Shown: positions 9,204-18,662 of the stretch, one piece after another
Layout of the letters: every line of letters starts with the position of its first letter
Position numbering within the stretch: the first letter of the stretch is position 1
Source of the DNA: an uncultured bacterium
Lineage (GTDB): Bacteria; Verrucomicrobiota; Lentisphaeria; Victivallales; UBA1829
Direction: 5' to 3'
DNA length: 64,000 nt
Assembly: GCA_949292215.1 (NCBI GenBank)
Contig: CASEYW010000179.1
Coordinates: 1-64,000 of the forward strand
Translations under genes and position numbers: made by a program
The notes under the pieces: generated by a model
What the model was told of the DNA's origin: nothing
What the model saw: the letters and a program-made list of their open reading frames with translations, nothing else
Databases searched by the model: none

Positions 9204-9950
9204 ATGAAAAAAATACATAAATTTACGATGCTGGAACTGCTCTGTATTGTAACGGTAACGCTTATACTCCTGACCCTGCTGATGCCTGCATTGCATCGCG
9301 CAAGGAAAAGGGGGGCGGGAATACAGTGTTCTTTCAATCAGAAACAGATCGGGATGACATTCGCTGAATATTCTTTGGATTCTCATGACATCTATCCGAT
9401 TCAACATTGCAGGACGGATAATCGTATTGCCGGTTATGGACACAATTGGGCGTATCAATTTTCTTATAAAATAACGTATCTTGAGAAATACAATCGAACG
9501 GTTTTGCCGAAGGAAACACGCTGCACTGAAAACACGACTCCTGCCACCTATTTCAATTCCGTTTATGGTTGGCTCAGCGTTGTTTCCGGTAATTTTTATT
9601 ATAATATGTTCAACGGAGAAAACAATACCATTTATTATTACTCTGATGTCGTCTATGCGGATGGCGCTTCAGGCAGAGCCGTCTATTATGATCTTAGAAA
9701 GATGAAAAATTTTTCCGGTCTGGCGTTTCTTGCCTGTTCGTTTAACAACGGAAGAGGGAGTCACATGATTGCCGGAGGCGGTTCCTATTATCTCTTCCTT
9801 GCACACAACAATCGGGGCGGAGCTCTGTTTATGGATGGTCATGTAGAGCAGAAATCCCAATCTTCCTGGATTGCCTATTTGAAAAATGTAAACAGTTGGC
9901 ATCGTCAGGATATGATGGTGAATGAAGCTGGAACGGTTGTTCCGTTTTAA
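9204..9950 (+). CDS. Lone pseudopilin-like protein with H-X9-DG motif
   Basis: A 248-residue protein that starts with a type IV prepilin-like leader: a short basic stretch, then FTMLELL with Glu at +5 and a long hydrophobic helix to about residue 31. The residue before the Phe is Lys, not the Gly or Ala that prepilin peptidase normally needs. Near the C-terminus HNNRGGALFMDG is an exact H-X9-DG motif, as in the DUF1559-type proteins of Planctomycetes and Lentisphaerae. It probably sits at the inner membrane with its body outside. It is co-directional with the secreted GH5 enzyme 32 nt downstream. No pilus or type II secretion gene lies in the window, so its partner machinery is unknown. Confidence 0.82.
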   Translation: MKKIHKFTMLELLCIVTVTLILLTLLMPALHRARKRGAGIQCSFNQKQIGMTFAEYSLDSHDIYPIQHCRTDNRIAGYGHNWAYQFSYKITYLEKYNRTVLPKETRCTENTTPATYFNSVYGWLSVVSGNFYYNMFNGENNTIYYYSDVVYADGASGRAVYYDLRKMKNFSGLAFLACSFNNGRGSHMIAGGGSYYLFLAHNNRGGALFMDGHVEQKSQSSWIAYLKNVNSWHRQDMMVNEAGTVVPF

Positions 9951-9982
9951 GATTATGAAATAGAACAAATAAGGATTCTGAT

Positions 9983-11968
9983 ATGAAGATTTGCAAACAA
10001 CTTTCTTGTGGAGTGATCTTTCTGCTTTCCATTCTTTGCAGCAGTGCAGAATTTGATGCTTCAAAGCTTCTTTGGAAACTCCCGAAGACGGCTCGTATTG
10101 AAAAGCGGGAAGGAAAAACGTTTCTGAAAGTTTCAGTTCCTCCGGATGGGAAAGGCGTACATTGTGCCACAGCTAAACTTGATCTGAAACCTTATATCGG
10201 AAAAATGCTTGAATTGAGTATTCCCGTTCGGGGAGATCGGCTTAAAAAAAGTAAAACAGCCAACTGGGCAGCTCCGAAATTTATGCTGAAATATAACAAT
10301 GTCATAGATGAAACTCTCTGGCCGGGAGCTAAAATTCCGGAAGGCTCCTTCGACTGGAAGAGGGTCTCTCTTCAGATTACTCAGTTTCAAGGAAACGGAG
10401 AGCTGTATCTTGGCTTTCAGGATTTTACCGGGGATATTGAATTTGAATTAAGTGCGATGCAACTGAACACATCGGATCTCCCAAGCTCAGAGAAAGTTCT
10501 GATTCCAGTGCGTCCGGATGTTATGCTGGAAGGGGGAACTCCTCTTGGAAAACTTGATCTTCAGTGGAACAATTTTGCAAAACTAGATGGAGATATTCTG
10601 TCTGTAACGGTGCCGGACAAGTGCAAAAAAGGAATCCATGCTGCAACGGCTGAAGTTGATCTCAAAGCGTATGTCGGCCAAGTTGTTCAGCTTTCTATTC
10701 TTGCACGTGGCCGCAACCTCTCGTCGCCTCCGGGACGAGGATTCGGGGTTCATTTTGCTCTTTCTGTTCCGAACTTTTCCGAGAAGAAAACTCGTCCAGT
10801 CAGCAGAGTCCGGTTGTGTGATGACTTTGAATGGAAACTCGTTTCTGTGGAAGCTCAGGTTGGAGCTGTTGGCGGACGATTGGAGCTGGGATTAAAAGAT
10901 GTCTCAGGCCGTGTGGATTTTGATTTGAACTCATTGAATATCCGTCCGCTCTATTCCAGAGAAAATGGCAGCTACAAAGCCGTTTATGACAAACGTGTTT
11001 CCGAACAACCGCAACTCCGGGGAGTTATGCTTCCTCAGAAGGATTTAACGCGAGATGATCTGGAAACTCTGGCAAAATGGAAGGTCAATCTTGTGCGTTT
11101 TCAATTCTGTCGTTTCTGGATGAAGCCTTATACGGACCGGGATCTTGAGGATTATGACAAATGGTTTGAGTCCAGATTTGCAAATCTGAAATGGCTGGTT
11201 TCCGAAGCCGGAAAATATGGAATCCGGGTCGTGATTGACATGCATACCCCACCCGGAGGAAGGAAGCGCAACAAGGATATGTGTCTTTTTTCTGAATCTT
11301 TTTACGCCAACCATTTTATTCAGCTTTGGAAACGCATTGCTTCAGAATTTAAAGGGAACCCGAATGTATGGGCTTATGATCTTCTCAACGAACCGCAATC
11401 ACGCTTGAAGAATGGTTTCGACTGGTGGAAATTACAGCTGATAACTGCAGAAGCAATCCGAAAGATTGATCCAGATACTCCAATCATCGTGGCGACAAAC
11501 TGGGGGAACGGAACGTGGTGTTGGGATGAACAAAGACCATTTGAACTGAAAAATATCATTTATCAGTTTCACATGTACAATCCAATGGAATTCACTCATC
11601 AATTTCGGACTAAAAAAGAAGGGATCAAGACTTATCCAGGCAAATTTGGAAAGAAAAAAGAACTTTGGAACAAGGAGAAACTTCGGGAGAGTATGAAAGA
11701 TGTACGAGCGTTTCAACTGAAACACCGTGTTCGTATTTATGTCGGAGAATTTTCTGCGGTTGCCTGGGCTTCCGGGGCGGCTAAATACTTGCAGGACTGC
11801 ATTGAATTGTTTGAAGAGTATGGATGGGATTGGAGCTATCACTCGTTTCGCGAGGCTTCTTGCTGGAATTTAGAAATGGAGGGAGGACCGCAGCAAATGT
11901 ACCCGTCAGAAACCAATCCGCGAAAACAAGTTGTTTTGGATGGCTTCCGAAAAAATAAAAACAACTGA
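9983..11968 (+). CDS. Secreted GH5-type glycosidase with two N-terminal beta domains
   Basis: A 661-residue protein with a signal peptide (hydrophobic residues about 8-19, likely cut near SSA-EF). Two similar beta-sandwich stretches follow (about 24-160 and 185-320); both contain the pattern G-V/I-H-x-A-T-A-x-L/V-D-L-K-x-Y-V/I-G, which suggests duplicated carbohydrate-binding or jelly-roll domains. The GH5 barrel starts near residue 345 (RGVMLPQ). DLLNEP places the acid/base at E470 and VGEFSA the nucleophile at E589. It should cut a beta-linked glucan or mannan outside the cytoplasm. AAGGA sits 8 nt before the ATG. It follows the pseudopilin and shares its promoter and AraC regulator. Confidence 0.82.
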   Translation: MKICKQLSCGVIFLLSILCSSAEFDASKLLWKLPKTARIEKREGKTFLKVSVPPDGKGVHCATAKLDLKPYIGKMLELSIPVRGDRLKKSKTANWAAPKFMLKYNNVIDETLWPGAKIPEGSFDWKRVSLQITQFQGNGELYLGFQDFTGDIEFELSAMQLNTSDLPSSEKVLIPVRPDVMLEGGTPLGKLDLQWNNFAKLDGDILSVTVPDKCKKGIHAATAEVDLKAYVGQVVQLSILARGRNLSSPPGRGFGVHFALSVPNFSEKKTRPVSRVRLCDDFEWKLVSVEAQVGAVGGRLELGLKDVSGRVDFDLNSLNIRPLYSRENGSYKAVYDKRVSEQPQLRGVMLPQKDLTRDDLETLAKWKVNLVRFQFCRFWMKPYTDRDLEDYDKWFESRFANLKWLVSEAGKYGIRVVIDMHTPPGGRKRNKDMCLFSESFYANHFIQLWKRIASEFKGNPNVWAYDLLNEPQSRLKNGFDWWKLQLITAEAIRKIDPDTPIIVATNWGNGTWCWDEQRPFELKNIIYQFHMYNPMEFTHQFRTKKEGIKTYPGKFGKKKELWNKEKLRESMKDVRAFQLKHRVRIYVGEFSAVAWASGAAKYLQDCIELFEEYGWDWSYHSFREASCWNLEMEGGPQQMYPSETNPRKQVVLDGFRKNKNN

Positions 11969-12018
11969 GAGCCTAGAAACGTTATGTGTAGAAGTTACGA
12001 CATCATCTGACGATCCTG

Positions 12019-12376
12019 TCATATTTCCTTTTGAGCCGGAATATGATTATTATCCTGCAATATTTTCTCTTTTGCAAGGAACACGGAATCCAGAAAAGTC
12101 TGCATCGGCGTTTTCCCCTGGTAATACTTCCCGCTGTGCGGGCGGGATTCATTGTATTCCCGCCGCCGTTCCTCCAGATCATTCTGCCGCATCTCAATGG
12201 ATTCGTAGATCTTTTTCCGAAAAGCAATTGATAAATTCCAAGAGAATCGTTATATGAAATCTCTCGCAGATTCCATTCGTTTGAGGCGATTTCGCTTTCG
12301 TTTTTGTATGGTCCATGTCTTCCTGGTCGAGATAAAGCTCATATTCATGATGTTTCAGAAAAGGAACTTTCTGCAA
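12019..12376 (-). pseudogene. IS481-family-type transposase, 3' remnant
   Basis: On the minus strand the integrase core C-terminus reads HTKTKAKSPQTNGICERFH and then breaks. One frameshift near 12215 is needed to continue as AFRKKIYESIE, then YNESRPHSGKYYQGKTPMQT, ending at TGA (12019-12021). This is the conserved DDE-transposase tail with the TNG-ERFH and RPH-GKTP blocks. The first two-thirds of the gene are missing. It abuts, in opposite orientation, a second unrelated transposase end at about 12353. Confidence 0.7.
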
Positions 12377-12510
12377 CCGTTGCAGAATATATTGATTTTT
12401 TCAATCGGCAGCGACCTCATCATAAAAGAGGAGACCGGACTCCGGATGAAATAGAAAAACGTTACAATTTGATGGCGGAAACTCCGGATTCAACATCCAC
12501 GCTCAAATGA
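12353..12510 (+). pseudogene. IS3-family-type transposase (OrfB), 3' remnant
   Basis: The plus strand reads EYIDFFNRQRPHHKRGDRTP followed by DEIEKRYN and a short tail to TGA (12508-12510). YI-FYN-QRPH-x5-TP is the C-terminal signature of IS3-family OrfB. Only about 50 residues remain, with no catalytic residues except the distal region. It meets the IS481-like remnant head to head near 12352. Confidence 0.65.
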
Positions 12511-12589
12511 TCCAAGTCCTCATCGGCGGTTGTTAAATTCACAAAACAGGCTTCTTTTTTACCCAGACAAGTTGATAGACAACGGACAA

Positions 12590-12639
12590 TAAAAAACGAC
12601 TTTCATGGGACATTCTCACTGAAATACCCATAAAGTCGT
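12590..12639 (-). terminator. Rho-independent terminator of tRNA-Ser(GCU)
   Basis: Arms 12627-12639 and 12596-12609 pair over 13 bp with one bulged base, and the minus strand then runs into five or more T residues (complement of 12591-12595). It lies 13 nt beyond the tRNA 3' end. Confidence 0.8.
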
Positions 12640-12651
12640 GTATATTACAAA

Positions 12652-12743
12652 TGGCGGAGAGAGCGGGATTCGAACCCGCGGTACGGTGTTACCCGTACGA
12701 CGGTTTAGCAAACCGTTCCTTTCGGCCACTCAGGCATCTCTCC
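12652..12743 (-). tRNA. tRNA-Ser (anticodon GCU)
   Basis: A class II tRNA of 92 nt on the minus strand with encoded CCA (12652-12654) and the acceptor GGAGAGA / TCTCTCC, shared with the other serine tRNA. The anticodon loop TTGCTAA carries GCT (complement of 12707-12709), reading AGC and AGU. The variable arm is long and GC-paired. It has its own promoter and terminator. Confidence 0.97.
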
Positions 12744-12760
12744 TCAGTTCGGATGTGAGG

Positions 12761-12788
12761 AATATAACGGTTTCTATGAAAATGTCAA
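12761..12788 (-). promoter_or_regulatory. Promoter of tRNA-Ser(GCU)
   Basis: On the minus strand a perfect TTGACA (complement of 12783-12788), a 16-nt spacer and TATATT (complement of 12761-12766), ending 17 nt before the tRNA. Confidence 0.75.
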
Positions 12789-12896
12789 GTCCATTTCTGA
12801 ATAATTTTGAAAAAACAGCCTTGTCTCTGGAAAAAACGACTTGAATTATAGGAGAAGAAAGGTTTTTCACAAGATGGGATGTCAAATGTTGTCCGT

Positions 12897-13856
12897 TCAG
12901 CAGGAAATGACTTTCAGAGGCGGAACCTTGACGATACGTTCGCATGTCATCTTTCCTTCCAGCTGATTCAGGATCATTTCTGTGCTGATTCTGGCAATCT
13001 CCTTGAAATCCTGAATACACAGGAAGGTTTTGTCGTAATACGAAGTGACATCAGGACCAATACAGTCGAATCCGCAAGTGAAGAATTTCGCCGGACGTTT
13101 CGCTTTCCCTTTCTGAAATACCTCGTCGAAGAAGCTCCCGGGACGAATCCCGTTGGAAAACACGCACAGACTTTTTCGATCGCCATTCTCTAAAAATCGC
13201 GGCATTTCTTCCAGTTTCCGGATAAATGGAATTCGATGTTCCTCCAACTCCTGAAGAATCGCATGGAAACGATTCCGGGATGCACTGTTGCCGGTCGTGA
13301 TATCTAAAAACGCACTGTCCATGTTTTCTGCTGCTGCGCATTCAAACAGACGCTTCATGGCATTTGCCTGATCGGTCGTTACAGCTGGATAACCCGTATT
13401 TTCCGGCCAGCGGTCGATGAAAATCACCGGACAGTTCAGCACTTTCATCTTTTCCAGGATATCCTTGTCATTCTCACCGAATCCGGGAATAATGAGAACC
13501 GCATCGCAGAGCTTCTGCGCCAGATGATCCAGATGTGTTTTAAAAATCTCTCTTGATCCACTGCACAGGAGGAGCATCAGACTGTACCCACGTTCGGAAA
13601 GGAGACGATTAGCTTCCGTTGCCGGTTCAATTTCAATTCCGTTGTATAACGTGTTCATCAGGAAAGCGATTCTGTGTGTCCGCCCATCCGCCAGATTGCG
13701 TGCATTGAGATTGGGAATGTAACCGTGTTCCCGGGCAATGCGATGGATGCGTTCCCGGGTACTTTCTTTCACTCTGGAATCATTGCGGAGTGCACGGGAG
13801 ACCGTCGAAGAATTGAGTCCGGCAAGTTTTGCAATATCGTGAATCGTTATGCTCAT
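12897..13856 (-). CDS. LacI-family transcription regulator
   Basis: A 319-residue protein with the LacI helix-turn-helix at residues 2-25 (ITIHDIAKLAGLNSSTVSRAL) and the hinge region near residue 50. A periplasmic-binding-protein-like sensor domain follows (about 62-319). It lies 45 nt downstream of the alpha-mannosidase gene on the same strand, so the two are probably co-transcribed. The expected partner site is the palindrome in the mannosidase promoter at 17010-17041. The inducer is probably a mannoside, by association only. The length is a little short of the usual 330-345 residues but the domain looks complete. Confidence 0.88.
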   Translation of the reverse strand: MSITIHDIAKLAGLNSSTVSRALRNDSRVKESTRERIHRIAREHGYIPNLNARNLADGRTHRIAFLMNTLYNGIEIEPATEANRLLSERGYSLMLLLCSGSREIFKTHLDHLAQKLCDAVLIIPGFGENDKDILEKMKVLNCPVIFIDRWPENTGYPAVTTDQANAMKRLFECAAAENMDSAFLDITTGNSASRNRFHAILQELEEHRIPFIRKLEEMPRFLENGDRKSLCVFSNGIRPGSFFDEVFQKGKAKRPAKFFTCGFDCIGPDVTSYYDKTFLCIQDFKEIARISTEMILNQLEGKMTCERIVKVPPLKVISC

Positions 13857-13901
13857 TGGAAAATACGGAGCCGGATTCTGTCATTCCGGCTCCGTCCTGT
13901 T

Positions 13902-16900
13902 TTACTTCCTGATTTTCACGGTCTTGATTTCAAAAGGTGAGAAGGTCAGGAGAACCGAGCCATTTTCCGCCGGATTCTCCGCCTCGTCAGTCCATTCCAG
14001 CAGATTGGTGGAGGAGACCTTCAGAGAGGGATCGGAGAGCTTCAGAAGTGCTTTCGCTGCCACGCCTTTGGTTTCGACCATGCGGACGATGTGGCAGTCT
14101 TCCTTTTCCGCTTTCTTTACGATCTCCAGTGTAACGGAATCCGACTCAAGAGTGCAGACGGATGCGGCATTTCCCGCGACATGTCCATCGAACACTCCCA
14201 CACCCCTGTTGAGGAGTGCCGCCTGAGCCATTACATTGGAGTGGCAGAGATCCCCGCTGTGCGGAAGAAGGCTGTATGTGAATTCATGGTGCCCTTGATC
14301 GGCATCATAGTCCGGATATTTCGGAGCACGGAGCAGAGCAAGATCAATCACGCCGTTCTTGACCTTGTGTCCATATTTGCAATCATTCAGGAGTGCGACA
14401 CCCCAGGTCTCTTCGGAAATATCTGCATAACGCTGTGCTGCGACTTCAAATTTAGCGATGTCCCAGCTGGTGTTGTCGTTCATGGAACGTTTGACATAGC
14501 CGTACTGAATATCGAAGGCGGCATCATCTGCAAACGCATGAATCGGGAATGCCGTTCTCAGCATTTTACGGTCCTCGTGCCATTCGACTGTGGTTCTGAA
14601 ATCCAGTCTGGCTCCTGTTCCGTCGAGCACCACAGTCTGCCGGATGGTCGATCCGGAGACTTTCAATTCAAATTCAAGAGCCGAACGGACGCGGCCTTCA
14701 ACGATCTTCCGTGCCCGGACGGATTCCGGGTGGGCCAGGAACTGCTGGTTGTAGTAAAGATCGACATCCCATGCTTCCCAATTGACCGGGAAATCGACGT
14801 AGAGTGAAAGCACGTTGCCTTTGCATCCCGGCTTGAGGATGCTGCGGCAATTGATTTTGTCGTAGGCATCCAACAGCTCCGCCGAGGAAGAAAAGACATA
14901 TTTTGCAAACTCATTTTCAAGAATCAGGTCGGAAGAATCCACCGTTGCGTCCGCTGTACTTCTTTCTCCTTTGCGGATCGTGACAACAGAGGATTTCGGT
15001 AAATGAACGATTGCCGTGGTTTTGCCGTTTTCCGTCTGGGTCGGGAGTTTATTGCCGACATTGTCGAGGACTGTGTATCCGTTCCAGGAATCAGGGACTT
15101 CCACAACGGTATCGTAATCATAGGAGAGGGAGTTCAGAAGCGCGGCTGCCCTGCTGTCCTCCGCAAAGAGTTTTGTACTGAGACGGTCGAGAAGACGGCG
15201 GCAGAGTTCGAAGAGCTCCCCGTGTTCCTTCTCCGTATTTTGATAGACTTTTGTAATGGATGATCCCGGAATAATATCATGGAACTGGTTGAGCAGGAGA
15301 GTCTTCCATGCTTTGTCGAGTTCCTTGACCGGATAGTCGGCGAAAGGCAGCATTGAGGCGAGAAATTCGACCGTCGTCAGCAATTGTTCGAGTTTCCGGT
15401 TGTTGCGTTTTGTCCGGGATTGCGTGGTAAGAGTCCCTCGATGAAGCTCCAGATAGAGTTCTCCTTTCCAGGTCGGCAGCAGATCGGCTTTTTTGGCAAG
15501 TTCCTCGAAAAAGCGGTCTGCCCGGTCGAATTTGAGTTTCGGACAGCATTCGAGGTTTGCCATGCGTCTTCCCCGTTCAATCTGTTCCTCGGTGGGTCCG
15601 CCGCCGCCGTCACCGATGCCGTACAGGGACATGAAGTCTGCAAGGCAGTCGCGCTCCATGAAGGTATTCTGCGCCTCCATCAGCTGTTTCGGCTGGAGTT
15701 GAGAATTGTAGGTGTTTTCCGGTGGGAAGTGGGTGATAACCTCGCTGCCGTCGATTCCTTTCCACTTGAAGGTCTGATACGGGAAATGGTTGAACTGATT
15801 CCACGACATCTTCTGAGTAAGGAAATAATCGCATGCGGCTTTCCGGATGATCTGGGGGAGGGCGGCAGAATAGCCGAACACATCCGGAATCCAGAGATTT
15901 TTGACATCAAAACCGAATTCATCCATAAAAAAGTTCTTCCCGTGAAGGAACTGACGGACCATGGATTCCCCGCTGATCAGATTGCAGTCTGCTTCCACCC
16001 ACATGCCGCCCTGGATTTCCCAGCGCCCCTCCTTGACGGCCTGCTTGATCTTTTTATAGAGTTCCGGATAGTGCTCTTTGGTGAATGCGTAATGCTGGGC
16101 TGCGGATGCGCCGAACACATAATCGGGATATTTTTCAATGAGATCAATCTGCGCGGCAAACGTGCGGGCACATTTGCGGATGGTCTCACGGACGGGCCAG
16201 AGCCAGCCGGTGTCGATATGGGCATGACCAACCGCATGGGCTGTCAAAGCGGAATCCGCCGCACGGAGCGAGAGAATCTCTTTCAGGACCTCTCTCGCTT
16301 TTTCTGCATTGGCCGGTGTTTCATTGTAGACATTTGCCGCGTTGGAAAGAATCCGGACAAAGCGATGTCTGCGATAATCGTTCTCCGGAAGTCCCTTCAC
16401 GATTTCAACTGCGATGTCAAGATCCAGAAAGAGATTCCAGATTTCCCGGCGAAAAACAGCCAGTTTCGCCGTGGTCAGTGTTCCGACAAACTGGCCGTAG
16501 GGATGCTGCGGTTTGAGCAAACCGCCTGCCAGCACAAGACCGAAGAGTCCGTTTGCTGCACTTTCGATCCAGAATTCCAGAGCTTCTCCCGGTTTCTTTT
16601 GGCCGATCACATATCTGCTTTTTTCATAATTTTCCGCGAAGACAGAGCCGCCGGTCAGGGCGTAAACCGGGGTCCCGTTCGAATCGAAAATCAGCGATTC
16701 TCCGCTGGCGTTGTAGAGCAGAACCAGCTCTCTGCCGGCAAATGCCTCCGGAACCGTTACGGAAAGACGGAACCATGCGCTTTCCCAGGATTCTCCCCAT
16801 TTTTCACCCTCATGGATCGGTTTGTAATTCAGGGAGAGACGGTCCTTGAATGCGACAGGTTCCCGTGTAACAGCGTATTCGCAGCTTACATCGACCGATT

Positions 16901-16979
16901 CCCCGTACATTGCCTGTTTGACATGATCTCGAAAGGCTTCCGCCCGCTTGAAATAAAGTGTGTACTCTGTGCTGAACAT
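13902..16979 (-). CDS. Alpha-mannosidase (GH38)
   Basis: A 1,025-residue protein with the bacterial GH38 layout: an N-terminal beta domain, then the catalytic domain from about residue 240. HAHIDTGWLWP is the zinc-binding signature and NLWIPDVFGYSAALPQI carries the catalytic Asp region. A C-terminal beta-sandwich half follows. It should remove alpha-linked mannose in the cytoplasm, as no signal peptide is seen. The frame extends 36 codons upstream to 17087, but that stretch overlaps the operator and promoter; the ATG at 16979 has AAGGGAA 4-5 nt upstream and gives the family start. The LacI gene follows 45 nt downstream. Confidence 0.9.
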   Translation of the reverse strand: MFSTEYTLYFKRAEAFRDHVKQAMYGESVDVSCEYAVTREPVAFKDRLSLNYKPIHEGEKWGESWESAWFRLSVTVPEAFAGRELVLLYNASGESLIFDSNGTPVYALTGGSVFAENYEKSRYVIGQKKPGEALEFWIESAANGLFGLVLAGGLLKPQHPYGQFVGTLTTAKLAVFRREIWNLFLDLDIAVEIVKGLPENDYRRHRFVRILSNAANVYNETPANAEKAREVLKEILSLRAADSALTAHAVGHAHIDTGWLWPVRETIRKCARTFAAQIDLIEKYPDYVFGASAAQHYAFTKEHYPELYKKIKQAVKEGRWEIQGGMWVEADCNLISGESMVRQFLHGKNFFMDEFGFDVKNLWIPDVFGYSAALPQIIRKAACDYFLTQKMSWNQFNHFPYQTFKWKGIDGSEVITHFPPENTYNSQLQPKQLMEAQNTFMERDCLADFMSLYGIGDGGGGPTEEQIERGRRMANLECCPKLKFDRADRFFEELAKKADLLPTWKGELYLELHRGTLTTQSRTKRNNRKLEQLLTTVEFLASMLPFADYPVKELDKAWKTLLLNQFHDIIPGSSITKVYQNTEKEHGELFELCRRLLDRLSTKLFAEDSRAAALLNSLSYDYDTVVEVPDSWNGYTVLDNVGNKLPTQTENGKTTAIVHLPKSSVVTIRKGERSTADATVDSSDLILENEFAKYVFSSSAELLDAYDKINCRSILKPGCKGNVLSLYVDFPVNWEAWDVDLYYNQQFLAHPESVRARKIVEGRVRSALEFELKVSGSTIRQTVVLDGTGARLDFRTTVEWHEDRKMLRTAFPIHAFADDAAFDIQYGYVKRSMNDNTSWDIAKFEVAAQRYADISEETWGVALLNDCKYGHKVKNGVIDLALLRAPKYPDYDADQGHHEFTYSLLPHSGDLCHSNVMAQAALLNRGVGVFDGHVAGNAASVCTLESDSVTLEIVKKAEKEDCHIVRMVETKGVAAKALLKLSDPSLKVSSTNLLEWTDEAENPAENGSVLLTFSPFEIKTVKIRK

Positions 16980-17009
16980 GATTTCCCTTTTTGTTTGGAA
17001 TCTAAAAAT

Positions 17010-17053
17010 GCAATCGGTTGTTTTTAAAATACAACCGGTTGCATCAAATACAA
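17010..17053 (-). promoter_or_regulatory. LacI-type operator and promoter of the mannosidase
   Basis: A perfect 10-bp palindrome CAACCGGTTG (17032-17041) has a near copy GCAATCGGTTGT at 17010-17021 and a further half site at 17049-17055. On the minus strand TTGTAT (complement of 17048-17053) and TATTTT (complement of 17026-17031) form a promoter with a 16-nt spacer that contains the palindrome. The central CG and flanking AAC/GTT fit LacI-family sites. Confidence 0.6.
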
Positions 17054-17135
17054 CCCTCTCTTTGAAAAAGAGTCTTTTTTTTCTCATGTCAGTAGAGAAA
17101 AGCTCTCCGGATCATGGAGTTCGGGGGGAGGGCGG

Positions 17136-18503
17136 TTATCTCCCGTTCAGCAGGATCAGATAAAGAATCAGAAAAGCCGCGGAAAGATAGGAGAACCAGT
17201 TCAAATCCCGGATTCTGCCGCTGCAGATTTTGATAAAGGGGTATGCGATGATACCAAGAGCAATTCCGCCGATGATGCTGCTGCTGAACGGAATTCCAGT
17301 GAAGATCAGAAACGCCGGCACGCCCTCTGTGTAGTCATCCCATCGGATTTCCGAAACGGAACCCATCATCATCACTCCCACGACGACCAGTGCGGAGGAG
17401 GTGACTGGGGCGTATCCCGCGATCGCCGTAATAACCGGAGCAAAAAACATTGCGAGCAGAAAACAGACTCCGATTACCACCGCGACCAGTCCAGTCCGGC
17501 CGCCGGATTCGACTCCCGCAGCGCTTTCCAGATAGGATGTGACGGTGCTTTGACCGCAGAGGGCGCCTGCCACAGTCGCAGTCGCATCCGCGGCAAACAC
17601 CCGTTCAATTCGTTCAATTTCGTTGTCTTTATTCAGCAGTTTTGCGGAGGTCGCAACCCCGATGATGGTGCCCATTGTGTCGAACATGTCCATGAAGAAG
17701 CAGATGAAAATCAGGGGCAGAAGTTCCAACAGATGATGGAAAACCGTGGCGACATCCGCCTTGAAAACAATCGGCATGGGATTTTCGGGGATTCCGACAA
17801 TTCCCGAAAACTGAATTTTTCCGCTGAGAAACGCAATCAAAGCAGACGCTAGAATTCCGATCAGAATACCACCTTTTACTTTAAAGTGATGCAGCACTGT
17901 AATGACGATCAGTCCGGTGAAGAAAATCACGGATGGGATATCGGTAACTGCGGTTTTCAGAATCCACTGGCCGTTTTCCACGGCGATAATACCGCCATTT
18001 TTGAGTCCGAGGAGAGCGATCAGGAGTCCGATTCCCGTTACAATGGCGAACTTCAGCGAAGGACTCAGGGAGTTCAGCATCATCTTCCTCAGATTTGTAA
18101 AGGAAGTGATCAGGAAAATAATACCGGAGATCAGCACAACTCCCATTGCGGTCTGCCAGACGAGCGGATCGCCCGTTTTTGTCCCCAAAACGGCCGCACA
18201 TCCGCTCATGACGCTGAAAAGGACGAAGAAATTCGTTCCCATTCCCGGTGCAAGCCCGATCGGATAGTTTGCCAGAACCCCCATCAGAATCGAGCCGATT
18301 GCAGAGGCTATGCAGGTGGTGGTGAGAAGAGCTCCGAACGGCATTCCGGTCGGACTCCCGGTCATCTGCCCGGAAAAGAGGGCAGGCTGGATGCAGATGA
18401 TATAAGCCATCGCGGCAAAGGTTGAAAGACCGGCAATGAATTCTGTTTTCAGTGTGCTCTTGTGATCCCTGTAATGAAAAAAACGGTCAAGAAATGTATT
18501 CAT
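17136..18503 (-). CDS. NCS2-type guanine/hypoxanthine (AzgA-like) permease
   Basis: A 455-residue membrane protein with about 12 hydrophobic segments. STFAAMAYIICIQPALFS near the N-terminus and the GLAPGMGTNFFVLF loop are the family signatures of AzgA-type purine permeases. The QSTVTSYLESAAGVESGGRTG segment is the substrate-site region. It should import adenine, guanine or hypoxanthine with protons. The frame is open to 18587, but the likely -10 (18589-18594) puts the transcript start near 18582, so that ATG is excluded. The ATG at 18563 remains possible, but 18503 gives the family-typical start. No good ribosome site marks either. Confidence 0.85.
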   Translation of the reverse strand: MNTFLDRFFHYRDHKSTLKTEFIAGLSTFAAMAYIICIQPALFSGQMTGSPTGMPFGALLTTTCIASAIGSILMGVLANYPIGLAPGMGTNFFVLFSVMSGCAAVLGTKTGDPLVWQTAMGVVLISGIIFLITSFTNLRKMMLNSLSPSLKFAIVTGIGLLIALLGLKNGGIIAVENGQWILKTAVTDIPSVIFFTGLIVITVLHHFKVKGGILIGILASALIAFLSGKIQFSGIVGIPENPMPIVFKADVATVFHHLLELLPLIFICFFMDMFDTMGTIIGVATSAKLLNKDNEIERIERVFAADATATVAGALCGQSTVTSYLESAAGVESGGRTGLVAVVIGVCFLLAMFFAPVITAIAGYAPVTSSALVVVGVMMMGSVSEIRWDDYTEGVPAFLIFTGIPFSSSIIGGIALGIIAYPFIKICSGRIRDLNWFSYLSAAFLILYLILLNGR

Positions 18504-18588
18504 TTTTTCAGAAATGGCTGGTTTGGGGTTGTTGTTTGATGTTCCAGAATAATTGAATTTCATGGTTTGCTGGAACAAATAATTCAAT

Positions 18589-18616
18589 AATATAGTATCC
18601 CGGAATTGAAAAACAA
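18589..18616 (-). promoter_or_regulatory. Promoter of the NCS2 permease
   Basis: On the minus strand TTGTTT (complement of 18611-18616), a 16-nt spacer and TATATT (complement of 18589-18594). Confidence 0.45.
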
Positions 18617-18662
18617 CCTCAGGGAGTGTATTTTCCCGAAATATGGAAGGAGCAGGATCGAA

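Noticed and set aside
323..12743. Attachment-site duplication between the two tRNA-Ser genes
   Set aside because: The shared acceptor and T-arm sequence is explained by both being complete serine tRNAs with different anticodons.
12638..12844. Short frame reading GGESGIRTRG
   Set aside because: The reading comes from the complement of the tRNA-Ser T-arm, a well-known false protein.
15384..17027. Long open frame (547 codons) antisense to the alpha-mannosidase
   Set aside because: It lies wholly opposite a clear GH38 gene, has no recognised motif and mirrors that gene's codon pattern.
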